Source: Bidens hawaiensis (taxonomy: Eukaryota; Streptophyta; Magnoliopsida; Asterales; Asteraceae). From it: a stretch of 64,000 bases of DNA. Under the pieces are notes generated by a model that ran no database searches, was not told where the DNA came from, and saw only the letters and a program-made list of their open reading frames with translations. Position 1 is the stretch's first letter; every line of letters begins with the position of its first letter. Both the position numbers and the translations under genes were made by a program. The stretch spans positions 2,208,692 through 2,272,691 of the forward strand of contig JAIQDT010000226.1 in the NCBI GenBank assembly GCA_021521415.1. The letters run 5' to 3'. Below, piece after piece: positions 1-11,808 of this stretch.

Positions 1-229
1 AGGCCAAAGCCCAAATGTGGAGGCCCAAGGAAGCAAGGAGCTGATGTTGGAGCCCAATTGGAAGCCCAAATAAATTGGAAAGGTCACAACACAAGGTGGA
101 CCCTTGAATCATATGGATGAGGGATCAAGTGGGAGTTCACCGACACATGCCTTGTGTCATTTCTCGTCCTTTAAGAGAGACCTTTTGGCACGCTTGTTTC
201 GGTCAACAACTGTGGCCAATGTTAGGTGG
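1..229. other. Left flank of the young gypsy insertion, non-coding
   Basis: No ORF is supported. The stretch contains several GCCCAA/AGCCCA hexamers in its first 80 bases and the phrase TTCACCGACACATG near 136-149, which recurs as GTCACCGACACATGG near 11519-11533 beyond the gypsy element. With the element removed, position 229 would join 11008, so both sides are one older repeat, probably the upstream part of the broken copia element. I could not find that element's 5' LTR or primer site here. Confidence 0.4.
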
Positions 230-234
230 CTAAG
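230..234. repeat. Target site duplication CTAAG, left copy
   Basis: The five bases CTAAG lie immediately outside the first LTR base and are repeated at 11003-11007 immediately after the second LTR. A 5-bp duplication is the usual product of Ty3/gypsy integrase and proves that 235-11002 inserted as a unit. Confidence 0.95.
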
Positions 235-574
235 TGTCACACCCCGGTCGTAATGGCGGAAAACCGAGGCGTGGCGACTAGGTCGTGATTGATTGAGCAC
301 AATAGTATAAAAGTCTAAATGCATAAACATAACCAAACTGTCAAATATTACATCATCCAGGTAACATGAAACAAATTGTTTTAATACAAAATATCAAGTT
401 TCCAAACAACTCCTAGCCTAGCCTTCATCTCTCTAAGGCCTCTATCAGCTATTAGCTACTTCCTGCTTCATTTCCTGAAAACATGTAATAAAACGTCAAC
501 TACAAAAAGTAGATGAGTGAATTCATAGGTTAACTAATACTGTAGTGATAAGCCCTACACAAGCATACTAGGCT

Positions 575-633
575 AAGTTGTAGGGGTTTATATATAGGGT
601 GTACCATCGGCTAACCCACCACTCCTACAACTT
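575..633 (-). promoter_or_regulatory. TATA-bearing hairpin in the 3' LTR
   Basis: A perfect 10-bp stem, AAGTTGTAGG (575-584) with CCTACAACTT (624-633), encloses GTTTATATATAGGGTGTACC and a conserved ACCCACCACT segment. Outer bases also pair imperfectly: AAGCATA with TATGCTT, and GATAAGC with GCTTATC. On the element's sense strand the loop reads CCTATATATAAACC, a good plant TATA box about 350 bases from the LTR end. A role as the core promoter is inference. Confidence 0.6.
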
Positions 634-1660
634 ATCCTACTATGCTTGGTATGCTTATCATCTCAACTAAATCTGCAAGAGTTTCGTATAAAGATTCCAA
701 TTATTGTTTCCATGCATGCAGGAGGAACGGTATCAAGGATATATGTATAAGATACCCAAGAATCATATGTAACCATGCCATGATGAAAAATGATAATGAT
801 GCATAATGATCACACAAGACCTGACATCGACCCCACACAAGACCACACTATGCTACTTGATTTCCTTGATGGTAACCCAAATCGATCACTTTGGGTACCA
901 TGAGAGAATTCTAAAGCGTACTTTAGTATCTCTTGGATTCCTAATCGATCACTTAGGAGATCCTTCGGATCCTTAATCGAACACTTAAGAGATCCTTCGG
1001 ATTCTTAATCGAACACTTAAGAACCCCATAGATCACGTGTATTCTAAATCGATCACTTTAGAATCCCACATCTAGTGACGGCCTGTCTACCAATCGACCA
1101 CTTGGAGATCAAACCTATGCACTATTGTGACCTATATTGCCACTGTTCACACGATCACGAGACTGACCAATGAATAATGTGTTTTCATGATAAAGTATAA
1201 CGGGTACATGACTTTGATTTCCAAACGTCCAATGTTCCCTAAACGCTGAGTGATTCCCATATTTACTCCTGAATATTTGATTATGCATACCCAACTTCCG
1301 AGAAAGTTAAGGTACGCGTAACCTGCCATGATTACTTGTTTTCCCAATGTTCATTGTTTGCAAAAGATTTGTCAAGTGTTTATGATAAGTAATGTTTGAA
1401 TAAATGTGTTTTGTCAAAACGTGTACATTTACCATGTTTTCACCCCCAATGATTTGAAAGGCTTTAAAAGAAAAATGGGGGCTATGAACTCACCTTGTTG
1501 ACTAGGTGTGGTTGCTAGGGCGGTCGGGTGCTGTCAAACGTCGATCCTCTAAGTCTAGACAAGGACATAATAAGTTAACAACACAGTTTAAGTCTAAGAG
1601 TGTAAGCCTTACACGATCTCGAGCAAAAACTAGGTTTTAAAGACGAAACAGCTTGGTTCT

Positions 1661-2000
1661 GACCTGATTCGATCGAATAGGAACACATTCGATCGAATCG
1701 AAACACATTCGATCGAATAGACACACATTCGATCGAATAGACACACATTCGATCGAATAGAAACACATTCGATCGAATAGACACACATTCGATCGAATAG
1801 AAACACATTCGATCGAATAGACAGACGTTCGATCGAATACGAAGCTCATTCGGTCGAATGAGTTGGAGACCATTCGGTTGCTTTCCTATTCGGTCGACTG
1901 GACTGGTTCGATCGACACATTCGATCGAATGAACTGATTCGATCGACTGGTTCGATCGAATGAACTGATTCGATCGACTGGTTCGATCGAATGAGTCTGA
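1661..2000. repeat. TTCGATCGAA palindrome array in the 3' LTR
   Basis: Nine units of exactly 20 bp fill about 1661-1840. Each contains TTCGATCGAA followed by a variable AGACACAC- or AGAAACAC-type spacer. From 1841 to 2000 the array becomes irregular, with TTCGGTCGAA and 30-bp units that pair TTCGATCGAC with TTCGATCGAA. I count about twelve exact palindromes. The apparent Ser/Arg/Asp-rich ORFs here are translations of the repeat and should not be called genes. Confidence 0.9.
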
Positions 2001-2549
2001 TTCGACTCCTTCAAGCTGGGCGACGGAGATACCCACGGGTTTTCCAGATTTTCCAGATTTTTGACCCAAAATCGAAGTTTTTGACATGGAAATGCTCGGG
2101 ATTGAAAGGGGTATCGATTCCTAGTACTTTTAAACACAAAAGCTTGCATTTTGACACCAAAAATGACGGTTTTTGACCAAGAACACACTTGACACAAAAG
2201 TCGGAGTTTTTGCTCGATTCGGGGCGGGTTTTGGTTGTAAAAACGTATGATTTTCAAGAAGATCTTACCGACAACAACGATAAACAGATTGGTGGACTCG
2301 AATCTTAGATTGGATGACTTTCTCTCACTACTCTCTCTCTAGAAGTGGGAGTGTTTGGGTGGGAAGTGTTGGTGGAAATGAAAGAGATGGTGTAAGAATA
2401 CTTGATTTTCCGCTTAAATACTCGGGTGACTCGGGTTCGGGTTTAGGCTACCGACGGGTCAAGACTAGTCGAGTTCATAAGTTTTTAAACAAACTAAAAC
2501 TTTTTCAGCAAAACTTTTATAAACCATTTTCCGAATAATTATTTAAAAT

Positions 2550-2582
<33 letters not shown>

Positions 2583-2781
2583 AAGAACATTTTATTTTTC
2601 AAAAGCATAAAAATTAATATTTTCCAGGCGTAAATGTCGTTTTATAAAATAAACATTTCAAATGATAAAAGCAGATTTCTCCAATGATATGGGTTCCGAA
2701 CTTATCGTCCAGAACCCCAAAGTGTATAGTTTCCGATGATTCCTTGATTTTTGTCTACCAGTCAAATTCCAGGGCGTTACA

Positions 2782-2792
2782 TCCTCCCCAAC
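2782..2792 (-). other. Polypurine tract of the young gypsy element
   Basis: On the minus strand the bases just before the 3' LTR read TTGGGGAGGAT, followed by TGTAACGCCC. A purine-rich run directly against the LTR is the expected primer for plus-strand DNA synthesis. Confidence 0.85.
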
Positions 2793-3764
2793 TTAGGGGA
2801 ATTTCGTCCCGAAATTTAGCTTTTTAGTATACTTGATGCATCGATGATTAAGATTACATGATCCCATGATGACCACTATGCGCCACCACTTCTAATATTC
2901 GTCTCAGGCACCACCCAAATCAAGCCGAAGGGGCTTATATATAGGGTGTACCAGCGGCTAACCCACCACTCCTTCAACCTTACTTGGGTGTTTCCTTCGA
3001 CTCCTATTAGATCGATGACACACAGGACGACACACTATTTTCCACTACGAGGCATCATCCTCAAGCTTTACATCAGACATATTCATTTCGGATTGAAGGG
3101 GTTTATATATAGGGTGTACCAGCGGCTAACCCACCACTCCTTCAATCTTCCGCGAATATTACCCTCGGTAATTCTTGAATTCAATGTCTCACAGCTGCCA
3201 CGCTAACTATAAGTCCCTAATTCCAGGTTTCGCTTCAGACATATTCAACTCGTGCCGAAGAGGTTTATATATAGGGTGTACCAGCGGCTAACCCACCACT
3301 TCTTCAACCTTTGTCGAATATTTCTCTACACGAACCTTGAGTTCACGACTTCTAGTTACACAATAGCATATTGCTTATACACGTATACACCTGTGACCTT
3401 GATGTAATTATATTCCGGACTATAATTACGAGCTCACCTTGTATCAATGTATAAGCTCTATTGTGTGCGGCTAGAAAATTTGACACGACACCACACACAT
3501 ACACACAACCATGCTCCATGAATGTAAGAATGAATGACAAATTTTTGGCTTAAATAATGTATAAATTTCCCCAAAATTCATATGATTGAGTAGATATGAC
3601 TTGTGCTCCCAGCATGAGCCCTGAGTAGCCAAATTTGTGGATGCAAATAAAAGAATACTTATAAGCATAATAAGGCAACACGATATTCATTGAATAACAC
3701 AATTATTTGATACATGCTGCAAATGTTATATTGACTTCTAGACAATAGATTACAAGAATAGAGA
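2793..3764 (-). other. 3' non-coding region with three hairpin repeats
   Basis: Between the pol stop and the PPT there is no credible ORF. Three copies of a conserved core (TATATATAGGGTGTACCAGC, then GGCTAACCCACCACT) start near 2936, 3101 and 3264, about 164 bases apart. Each is flanked by complementary arms: GAAGG/CCTTC at 2927-2931 and 2971-2975, GATTGAAGG/CCTTCAATC at 3091-3099 and 3139-3147, and GAAGA/TCTTC at 3257-3261 and 3301-3305. Distal pairs such as ATATTC/GAATAT add to the last two. The loop core matches the LTR hairpin. Confidence 0.85.
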
Positions 3765-6700
3765 CTAAGAGAACAGATGAGGGTATTTCTCCTTCATTTG
3801 ATCTTCGCGTTCCCATGTAAACTCGGGTCCGCGTTTGTTATTCCATCGAACATTCACAAGCGGTATGCGGCTACGCTTGGTCTTCTTGACCTCGCGATCC
3901 AAGATTTCGACGGGTTCTTCAACAAAAAGCAGATTGTCGTTAATTCGAACCTCGTCGACGGGAATGAGAAGGGCCTCGTCAACAAGACACTTCTTTAACT
4001 GCGAAACATGAAAAACATTGTGAACTCTACCGAGTTCCGGCGGCAGCTCAAGACGATAGGCAACTGGTCCGATCCTTTCAAGGATTTTGAATGGTCCAAC
4101 ATACCTAGGAGCGAACTTTCCCTTCTTCCCGAAACGGACTACGCCCTTCCAGGGGGAAACTTTCAGCAGAACACGGTCACCAACTTGAAACTCGAGTGGC
4201 TTGCGTCGTTTGTCTGCGTAGTACTTATGCCGACAACGGGCGTCTTTGAGTCGCTGTTGAATGATAGCGATTTGATCGGTTGTTTCCTGTATTAGTTCCT
4301 GGCCGATGATCTGTGAATCCCCGGTCTCGGACCAACACAAGGGTGAGCGACACTTGCGACCGTAAAGAGCTTCAAACGGCGCGCATTTAATAGAAGAGTG
4401 GTAACTATTGTTGTAAGAAAATTCTGCCAGCGGCAGATGAGCTTCCCAACTATTACCGAATTCAAGGATACAAGCTCTCAACATGTCCTCTAGGGTTTGT
4501 ATGGTCCTCTCGCTCTGCCCATCAGTTTCTGGATGATAGGAAGAGCTAAGCTTCACACTTGTCCCAAAGGCCTTTTGCAAAGATTTCCAGAACCTGGAAG
4601 AAAAACTGCTGTCGCGATCAGACGTAATGCCCTTAGGCACACCATGACGGGAAACGATCTCACGAATGTATATCCGCGCCAACTTTTCCGTAGTGTAGTC
4701 CTCACGAACCGGGATAAAGTGAGCGGATTTAGTTAGAATGTCCACAATAACCCAAATTGAGTCATGACCGCTAGGCGTCCGCGGTAGCTTGGTGATGAAA
4801 TCCATAGCTAACTCTTCCCACTTCCACTGAGGAATAATAGGTTGCTGAAGCAGCCCAGACGGCCTTCGATGCTCTGTCTTGACTCGCGAACAAGTCAAAC
4901 ATCTCATCACGTATAAAGCGATGTCTTTCTTCATCCCGGGCCACCAATAATGAGGTTTAAGATCTTGATACATTTTGCTGCTGCCGGGATGAATCGAGTA
5001 TCTGGACTTGTGGGCTTCACTTAGAATAAGCGTTCGAAGAGGCTCAGAGTTTGGGATCCATGCTCGATCAAGAAAATAGAGGATGCCGTCCAACTTGGTT
5101 TCGAATTTCTGTTCGGCTCCACACGACAAAACGCCCTTGAGATCTCCATTCACAAGCGCCTGATTCTGAGCTTCGCGAATTAAGGAGGGAAGATTGGATT
5201 GAATTCGAATAGAGTGCAGCTGGGTCCTTTCTTTACGACTCAATGCGTCAGCCACCACATTAGCCTTTCCCGGGTGGTAGCGGATTTCACAATCGTAATC
5301 GCTGAGAAGTTCGACCCAGCGTCGCTGCCTCATGTTCAACTCTTTCTGATGGAGGATGTGCTGTAAGCTCTTGTGGTCGGTATAGATGACACACTTCGTG
5401 CCGTACAGGTAGTGTCTCCAGATTTTTAAGGCAAACACCACAGCACCCAACTCGAGGTCATGCGTGGCGTAGTTCTTTTCGTGCACCTTGAGTTGTCGAG
5501 AAGCGTAAGCGATGACCTTCCCTCGTTGCATTAAAACGCAACCGAGGCCTTGATTTGAAGCATCGCAATAAACGGTAAAGTCATCGTCACCTTCCGGAAG
5601 CGATAGAATCGGTGCACGGCAAAGTTTATTCTTCAGAGTTTGGAAGGCTTCCTCTTGATCTCGTCCCCACACGAAGGGTTCTCCCTTCTGAGTCAGAGTG
5701 GTCAAAGGCAAGGCAATCCTGGAGAAGTTTGAGATAAATCGGCGGTAGTAACCAGCCAATCCAAGAAATGAACGGATTTCGGTAGGTGTTTTAGGCGCTA
5801 CCCAATTTCTGATGGCTTCTACCTTGGCAGGGTCGACGTGTATGCCGTCGACATTGATAACATGTCCCAAGAATTGAACTTCCTTTAGCCAAAATTCGCA
5901 CTTGGAGAACTTGGCATATAGTTGTTCCTTCCTGAGAAGCTCCAAAATAAGCCTGAGATGAAGCTCATGATCGGTCCTCGAACGAGAATAAATGAGAATA
6001 TCGTCTATGAAAACAATGACAAACTGGTCGAGATATGGACGGCAAACGCGATTCATCAGATCCATGAAAATGGCGGGGGCATTGGTCATTCCAAAAGGCA
6101 TAACCATGAACTCGTAATGACCGTAACGAGTTCGGAACGCAGTTTTCGGGATATCCTCTTCCAGAACACGCAATTGATGGTAACCAGAACGCAGATCGAT
6201 CTTAGAGAAAAACGTAGCACCCTGAAGCTGATCAAAGAGATCATCAATTCTCGGTAACGGGTACCGGTTTTTGATGGTCAGTTTATTAAGCTCCCGATAG
6301 TCAATGCACATACGGAAAGTCCCATCCTTCTTTTTGACGAAGAGTACTGGGGCTCCCCATGGAGACGAGCTAGGGCGAATGAATCCCTTGCCAAGAAGTT
6401 CTTGAAGCTGATTCGATAATTCTTGAAGTTCCAGCGGAGCTAGACGATAAGGAGACTTAGCAACAGGGAGAGCACCAGGAATAAGATCGATACGAAATTC
6501 CACCTGCCTGCTAGGAGGAAGTCCAGGCAGCTCATCGGGAAAAACATCAGAAAATTCACGCACGACAGGGAAGTCCTGCAGTCTCTTGACTTTGGATTCC
6601 TTGAGAGTAACACGGGCTAGAAATGCGGGATACTTCTTTTGAAGGTACCGACTGGCTTTTAAGCAAGAAACGATTCTTAGGCATCCACCCGACCTATCCC

Positions 6701-8216
6701 CTTGAATGGTTAGAATTTCACCAGAAGACAGAGGGATACGAATAAGTTTCTCGGCGCAGATTACTTCCGCGCGATTGCTAGACAGCCAGTCCATTCCCAC
6801 AACTAGATCGAAGCTTCCAAGACGAAAAGGTATAAGGTCAATACTGAACGATGTGGTGACAAGAGTAAGGGTGCAATATCGAATGACAGACCTCACTTGT
6901 GTGGACTCTCCACTAGCAAGTTCAACAACCAAGGCAGGTTCCAACTCGGAAATTTTTAATTTCAGCAAAGGAACCAATTCGCAAGAGACAAAACTCCTAT
7001 CAGCTCCTGTATCAAATAGGACAGACACCCAATTGTTGTTAAGAGTAAACGTACCAGTAATAACATCGGGGTTTTGGCGTGCTTCGGCAGCTCCAATGGT
7101 GAAGGCCCTCCCGCGAGCCGGAGGAACGTTGGTGACGCGAGGGCATCGATTTCTGTAATGGTCCATCGCGCCACACTCGAAGCAGCCTCGAGCAGGGTTA
7201 GGCTGAGGGTTAGCATTCCCCACAGCCAATTGGTTGCCAGGACTCCTGCAGCGCTCCACCAGGTGTCCGAATCGTCCACAATTTGTGCACTTGCGGCACA
7301 ACTCACTTGTTGGGTGATGATAAGAACATAAGTTGCACTTGGGATGCGGCCCAGTATATTCCTTTCTCGGTCTTCCCTGAACTGTTGCGGCTGAAACGGG
7401 GGCCATGGAGTTGATAGGCGTAGCACCAGTGATCGCAGTTAAGTAGGTCGCTTTCCGCTTCCTATTGTTCCCCTTTTTCGCTTTCCCATCGGAAGATTTG
7501 CCCTTATCCTGATGCAAAACACCGGACCTGAGCTGTTCCCTGGTCAAACGGGCAGTGAGATCGATCACTGCCTTAAGTGTAGTGGGGTCAACTGCAACCG
7601 CAATGCCCCTCATAGAGTCCGGAAGACCGCTGATGTATTGCTCGACAGCGCGTGAAGCTGGGGTAACCATGTGGGGCACCAATAGGGAGAGTTCATGAAA
7701 TCTCTCCGTGTACTTCATGTGATCGGCGCCCTTCATCGTGTGCGCCCTAAACTCAGCCTCCAATTTCTGGAGTTCGGTTCTCGGAACGAACTCCTGCGTG
7801 ACTAGCTCAACAAACTCGGCCCAGGGCAAGGCTAAGACCGCGTCTCGCCCCCTGGTTCTAATCTCGATATTCCACCACGTGAGAGCCCGTTTGTGGAACA
7901 TACTCGCCGCGAATTTGACCCTGAGTTCATCCGGGCAAGAGCACATGTTGAATGAAGCTTCGACTTTCTCGAACCACTGGAGAAGACCAGCAGCTCCCTC
8001 GGATCCATTAAAGCTCGTAGGCCCAGTGTTAGTAAAAGCCTTATAGAGCCTGTCGGCCTGAAGAGTAGGATTCGGTTCTGGGGCTTGTGGCGCACCCGAG
8101 GTTCCTTCTTGCCTTAGGTTGTTAACCAGACCCGGAAGAACTGCTGCAATTTGCTGCGCTATGATGGCAGCGAGGTCAGCAGGGTCAGCATTGACGGACG
8201 AGCGACGAGGAGGCAT
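3765..8216 (-). CDS. Intact gag-pol polyprotein, Ty3/gypsy
   Basis: One 1483-residue frame encodes the capsid protein and all the enzymes needed to copy and integrate the element. I start it at the Met beginning MPPRRSS (8216); the open frame runs 39 codons further upstream, but that stretch is not gag-like. Retrotransposon gag domain at about 60-230; two CCHC knuckles with Cys/His at 310-313-318-323 and 345-348-353-358; protease DTG at 402-404; reverse transcriptase about 585-770 with FIDD at 736-739; RNase H acidic residues D885, E922, D947 and D990; integrase HHCC at H1069, H1076, C1106 and C1109, with the DD35E triad D1139, D1200 and E1236. The last 50 residues ([10 protein letters not shown] to EFTWERE) resemble the chromodomain-like tail of Tekay-type elements. 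All catalytic residues are present and there is no frameshift, so it is probably functional. Confidence 0.96.
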   Translation of the reverse strand: MPPRRSSVNADPADLAAIIAQQIAAVLPGLVNNLRQEGTSGAPQAPEPNPTLQADRLYKAFTNTGPTSFNGSEGAAGLLQWFEKVEASFNMCSCPDELRVKFAASMFHKRALTWWNIEIRTRGRDAVLALPWAEFVELVTQEFVPRTELQKLEAEFRAHTMKGADHMKYTERFHELSLLVPHMVTPASRAVEQYISGLPDSMRGIAVAVDPTTLKAVIDLTARLTREQLRSGVLHQDKGKSSDGKAKKGNNRKRKATYLTAITGATPINSMAPVSAATVQGRPRKEYTGPHPKCNLCSYHHPTSELCRKCTNCGRFGHLVERCRSPGNQLAVGNANPQPNPARGCFECGAMDHYRNRCPRVTNVPPARGRAFTIGAAEARQNPDVITGTFTLNNNWVSVLFDTGADRSFVSCELVPLLKLKISELEPALVVELASGESTQVRSVIRYCTLTLVTTSFSIDLIPFRLGSFDLVVGMDWLSSNRAEVICAEKLIRIPLSSGEILTIQGDRSGGCLRIVSCLKASRYLQKKYPAFLARVTLKESKVKRLQDFPVVREFSDVFPDELPGLPPSRQVEFRIDLIPGALPVAKSPYRLAPLELQELSNQLQELLGKGFIRPSSSPWGAPVLFVKKKDGTFRMCIDYRELNKLTIKNRYPLPRIDDLFDQLQGATFFSKIDLRSGYHQLRVLEEDIPKTAFRTRYGHYEFMVMPFGMTNAPAIFMDLMNRVCRPYLDQFVIVFIDDILIYSRSRTDHELHLRLILELLRKEQLYAKFSKCEFWLKEVQFLGHVINVDGIHVDPAKVEAIRNWVAPKTPTEIRSFLGLAGYYRRFISNFSRIALPLTTLTQKGEPFVWGRDQEEAFQTLKNKLCRAPILSLPEGDDDFTVYCDASNQGLGCVLMQRGKVIAYASRQLKVHEKNYATHDLELGAVVFALKIWRHYLYGTKCVIYTDHKSLQHILHQKELNMRQRRWVELLSDYDCEIRYHPGKANVVADALSRKERTQLHSIRIQSNLPSLIREAQNQALVNGDLKGVLSCGAEQKFETKLDGILYFLDRAWIPNSEPLRTLILSEAHKSRYSIHPGSSKMYQDLKPHYWWPGMKKDIALYVMRCLTCSRVKTEHRRPSGLLQQPIIPQWKWEELAMDFITKLPRTPSGHDSIWVIVDILTKSAHFIPVREDYTTEKLARIYIREIVSRHGVPKGITSDRDSSFSSRFWKSLQKAFGTSVKLSSSYHPETDGQSERTIQTLEDMLRACILEFGNSWEAHLPLAEFSYNNSYHSSIKCAPFEALYGRKCRSPLCWSETGDSQIIGQELIQETTDQIAIIQQRLKDARCRHKYYADKRRKPLEFQVGDRVLLKVSPWKGVVRFGKKGKFAPRYVGPFKILERIGPVAYRLELPPELGRVHNVFHVSQLKKCLVDEALLIPVDEVRINDNLLFVEEPVEILDREVKKTKRSRIPLVNVRWNNKRGPEFTWEREDQMKEKYPHLFS

Positions 8217-8440
8217 TCTGAAAAAGGAAAAGAACGCGCAAGAATGATACCGGGAATAAGAATAACAGGATAAGGAATAGCCAAAGAATACATCGCTACG
8301 ATAGACACAATTAAAGATGCAGCACATAAGCACATAGCAAGCACATAAGTGTGGGCGTGTGATAGTGATGCATGAATTATCTAGAGTTAAGGGTCCTAGG
8401 TTATAGTCTAGGTCGGTTTCCTAATTCCCTATAACCATTG

Positions 8441-8452
8441 GCTCTGATACCA
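8441..8452 (-). other. Primer binding site, initiator Met tRNA type
   Basis: On the minus strand, three bases inside the 5' LTR, the sequence reads TGGTATCAGAGC. This is the standard plant primer site complementary to the 3' end of initiator methionine tRNA, and it marks where minus-strand synthesis begins. Confidence 0.93.
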
Positions 8453-8795
8453 ATCTGTCACACCCCGGTCGTAATGGCGGAAAACCGAGGCGTGGCGACT
8501 AGGTCGTGATTGATTGAGCACAATAGTATAAAAGTCTAAATGCATAAACATAACCAAACTGTCAAATATTACATCATCCAGGTAACATGAAACAAATTGT
8601 TTTAATACAAAATATCAAGTTTCCAAACAACTCCTAGCCTAGCCTTCATCTCTCTAAGGCCTCTATCAGCTATTAGCTACTTCCTGCTTCATTTCCTGAA
8701 AACATGTAATAAAACGTCAACTACAAAAAGTAGATGAGTGAATTCATAGGTTAACTAATACTGTAGTGATAAGCCCTACACAAGCATACTAGGCT

Positions 8796-8854
8796 AAGTT
8801 GTAGGGGTTTATATATAGGGTGTACCATCGGCTAACCCACCACTCCTACAACTT
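8796..8854 (-). promoter_or_regulatory. TATA-bearing hairpin in the 5' LTR
   Basis: This is an exact counterpart of 575-633: the AAGTTGTAGG/CCTACAACTT stem with TATATATAA on the sense strand. Being in the 5' LTR about 340 bases before the primer site, it is the copy that could position the transcript start. Whether it does is inference; a second TATA-like TTTATAAAAG lies near 10733-10742. Confidence 0.5.
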
Positions 8855-9881
8855 ATCCTACTATGCTTGGTATGCTTATCATCTCAACTAAATCTGCAAG
8901 AGTTTCGTATAAAGATTCCAATTATTGTTTCCATGCATGCAGGAGGAACGGTATCAAGGATATATGTATAAGATACCCAAGAATCATATGTAACCATGCC
9001 ATGATGAAAAATGATAATGATGCATAATGATCACACAAGACCTGACATCGACCCCACACAAGACCACACTATGCTACTTGATTTCCTTGATGGTAACCCA
9101 AATCGATCACTTTGGGTACCATGAGAGAATTCTAAAGCGTACTTTAGTATCTCTTGGATTCCTAATCGATCACTTAGGAGATCCTTCGGATCCTTAATCG
9201 AACACTTAAGAGATCCTTCGGATTCTTAATCGAACACTTAAGAACCCCATAGATCACGTGTATTCTAAATCGATCACTTTAGAATCCCACATCTAGTGAC
9301 GGCCTGTCTACCAATCGACCACTTGGAGATCAAACCTATGCACTATTGTGACCTATATTGCCACTGTTCACACGATCACGAGACTGACCAATGAATAATG
9401 TGTTTTCATGATAAAGTATAACGGGTACATGACTTTGATTTCCAAACGTCCAATGTTCCCTAAACGCTGAGTGATTCCCATATTTACTCCTGAATATTTG
9501 ATTATGCATACCCAACTTCCGAGAAAGTTAAGGTACGCGTAACCTGCCATGATTACTTGTTTTCCCAATGTTCATTGTTTGCAAAAGATTTGTCAAGTGT
9601 TTATGATAAGTAATGTTTGAATAAATGTGTTTTGTCAAAACGTGTACATTTACCATGTTTTCACCCCCAATGATTTGAAAGGCTTTAAAAGAAAAATGGG
9701 GGCTATGAACTCACCTTGTTGACTAGGTGTGGTTGCTAGGGCGGTCGGGTGCTGTCAAACGTCGATCCTCTAAGTCTAGACAAGGACATAATAAGTTAAC
9801 AACACAGTTTAAGTCTAAGAGTGTAAGCCTTACACGATCTCGAGCAAAAACTAGGTTTTAAAGACGAAACAGCTTGGTTCT

Positions 9882-10221
9882 GACCTGATTCGATCGAATA
9901 GGAACACATTCGATCGAATCGAAACACATTCGATCGAATAGACACACATTCGATCGAATAGACACACATTCGATCGAATAGAAACACATTCGATCGAATA
10001 GACACACATTCGATCGAATAGAAACACATTCGATCGAATAGACAGACGTTCGATCGAATACGAAGCTCATTCGGTCGAATGAGTTGGAGACCATTCGGTT
10101 GCTTTCCTATTCGGTCGACTGGACTGGTTCGATCGACACATTCGATCGAATGAACTGATTCGATCGACTGGTTCGATCGAATGAACTGATTCGATCGACT
10201 GGTTCGATCGAATGAGTCTGA
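9882..10221. repeat. TTCGATCGAA palindrome array in the 5' LTR
   Basis: Second copy of the 20-bp tandem array, identical to 1661-2000. Lying between the LTR start and the hairpin TATA box, it would fall in U3, where enhancer-like repeats are usual. Confidence 0.9.
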
Positions 10222-10770
10222 TTCGACTCCTTCAAGCTGGGCGACGGAGATACCCACGGGTTTTCCAGATTTTCCAGATTTTTGACCCAAAATCGAAGTT
10301 TTTGACATGGAAATGCTCGGGATTGAAAGGGGTATCGATTCCTAGTACTTTTAAACACAAAAGCTTGCATTTTGACACCAAAAATGACGGTTTTTGACCA
10401 AGAACACACTTGACACAAAAGTCGGAGTTTTTGCTCGATTCGGGGCGGGTTTTGGTTGTAAAAACGTATGATTTTCAAGAAGATCTTACCGACAACAACG
10501 ATAAACAGATTGGTGGACTCGAATCTTAGATTGGATGACTTTCTCTCACTACTCTCTCTCTAGAAGTGGGAGTGTTTGGGTGGGAAGTGTTGGTGGAAAT
10601 GAAAGAGATGGTGTAAGAATACTTGATTTTCCGCTTAAATACTCGGGTGACTCGGGTTCGGGTTTAGGCTACCGACGGGTCAAGACTAGTCGAGTTCATA
10701 AGTTTTTAAACAAACTAAAACTTTTTCAGCAAAACTTTTATAAACCATTTTCCGAATAATTATTTAAAAT

Positions 10771-10803
<33 letters not shown>

Positions 10804-11002
10804 AAGAACATTTTATTTTTCAAAAGCATAAAAATTAATATTTTCCAGGCGTAAATGTCGTTTTATAAAATAAACATTTCAAATGATAAAAGCAGATTTC
10901 TCCAATGATATGGGTTCCGAACTTATCGTCCAGAACCCCAAAGTGTATAGTTTCCGATGATTCCTTGATTTTTGTCTACCAGTCAAATTCCAGGGCGTTA
11001 CA

Positions 11003-11007
11003 CTAAG
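11003..11007. repeat. Target site duplication CTAAG, right copy
   Basis: Exact partner of 230-234, directly after the last base (A) of the right LTR. Confidence 0.95.
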
Positions 11008-11808
11008 GTTATGAACTTGTGGTTGTTTATTTATGCTTGCATGGTTGATTTATATATTTTGTTTTATCTTATTTGGATAAGGATAATTAACAAATTTAAT
11101 ATCAACAACTTGCATAAAGTTGGTTCCTTAGAAATCATTAGGTAATAAAATTGGTTTTATTAAAGGATAATGATTTCACAATAAAATGGGTTTTATTAAA
11201 AGAAACTTTGAAAATGGGTTTTCAAATAAAGTACCATACATTTGAATGCATGCAAATGCAAGGTACATAGTTTTCTAATCTAGAATTTAGAAAAAAAATC
11301 CCTTTTAAAAACCAGTTTAACACCATCCTTTTATACAACCCTTAAGTCACTTGTAGACTTGATGTGGGGTAAGTGTCACCTAACCACATTTAAGAAAACT
11401 TGTGATCTTAAGGTGGTTTTACAATACTTTTGGGATGAGGGTCACCTAACCACTTGTATGTGTAAATTCACATATGTGTGTAAGTAGGACGACTTGATTT
11501 GGAAACCATGTGAATAGGGTCACCGACACATGGCGTACAAAGGTGTAGATGCGATTAAACATGCCAACAAAACATATGATGTTTAACCGATCCCATAAAA
11601 CTAGAAGTTGCAAAGGGTTGCAATCGTCAAACGTTGACTACCTTGTTAATTCAATAGTAGGATAAGGGTCACCTAACTACTATGTGAATGTAACGTTGGG
11701 TTATAGATTTTAATCATTAATTGTCTTAAAGACATAAAGGGTATTAAAGATTAAAATTAGTTAAATTGATATTTAAAATACTAAAAGTGAACTTTGTTAT
11801 CTTGAAAG
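11008..11808 (+). other. Probable upstream leader of the old copia element
   Basis: This AT-rich non-coding stretch precedes the gag start. A phrase close to GGGTCACCTAACCAC recurs four times (about 11375, 11436, 11517 and 11668), and GGTTTTATTAAA-type phrases recur near 11153-11210. I see no LTR end and no TGGTATCAGAGC primer site, so the 5' LTR is lost or lies outside the window. Confidence 0.4.

Larger units (their letters stand above)
235..2781 (-). repeat. 3' LTR of the young gypsy element
   Basis: Read on the minus strand it runs from TGTAACGCCC at 2781 to GGTGTGACA at 235. It includes a 28-base T run (2551-2578), a TATA-like TTTATAAAAG on the minus strand near 2512-2521, an array of TTCGATCGAA palindromes (1661-2000), and a hairpin carrying TATATATAA near 575-633. 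Every shadow ORF in it is repeated unchanged in the other LTR. None of those ORFs looks like a real protein. Confidence 0.95.
235..11002 (-). mobile_element. Complete young Ty3/gypsy retrotransposon (Tekay/Del-like chromovirus)
   Basis: This 10768-bp element lies on the minus strand. It has two 2547-bp LTRs offset by exactly 8221 bases, TGTAAC...TGACA ends, a CTAAG target duplication, a primer site matching initiator Met tRNA beside the right-hand (5') LTR, a purine tract beside the left-hand (3') LTR, and one uninterrupted gag-pol frame. The LTRs show no length difference, and even a 28-base T run is equal in both, so insertion was recent. The lineage call rests on the gag-PR-RT-RH-IN order and a C-terminal segment after [10 protein letters not shown] that resembles the chromodomain-type tail of Tekay/Del elements; it is inference. 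About 980 bases between the pol stop and the PPT are non-coding and hold three hairpin repeats. All parts needed for autonomous movement seem present. Confidence 0.95.
8456..11002 (-). repeat. 5' LTR of the young gypsy element
   Basis: This matches 235-2781 at an offset of 8221 over its whole length with no indel, including the T run (10772-10799), the palindrome array and the TATA hairpin. As the 5' LTR it should supply the promoter for genomic RNA, read toward lower coordinates. Confidence 0.95.

Noticed and set aside
1575..2257. Ser/Arg/Asp-rich ORFs of 78-170 codons in the gypsy LTR, repeated at 9796-10478
   Set aside because: They are translations of the TTCGATCGAA array and its flank in several frames, with no start context or domain.
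5922..8095. Plus- and minus-strand ORFs of 85-154 codons overlapping gag-pol
   Set aside because: Shadows of the 1483-codon polyprotein frame.
1..11808. 5' LTR of the old copia element near the gypsy insertion
   Set aside because: Nothing in 1-229 or 11008-11808 resembles the proposed 3' LTR at 18873-19822, and no primer site is present.
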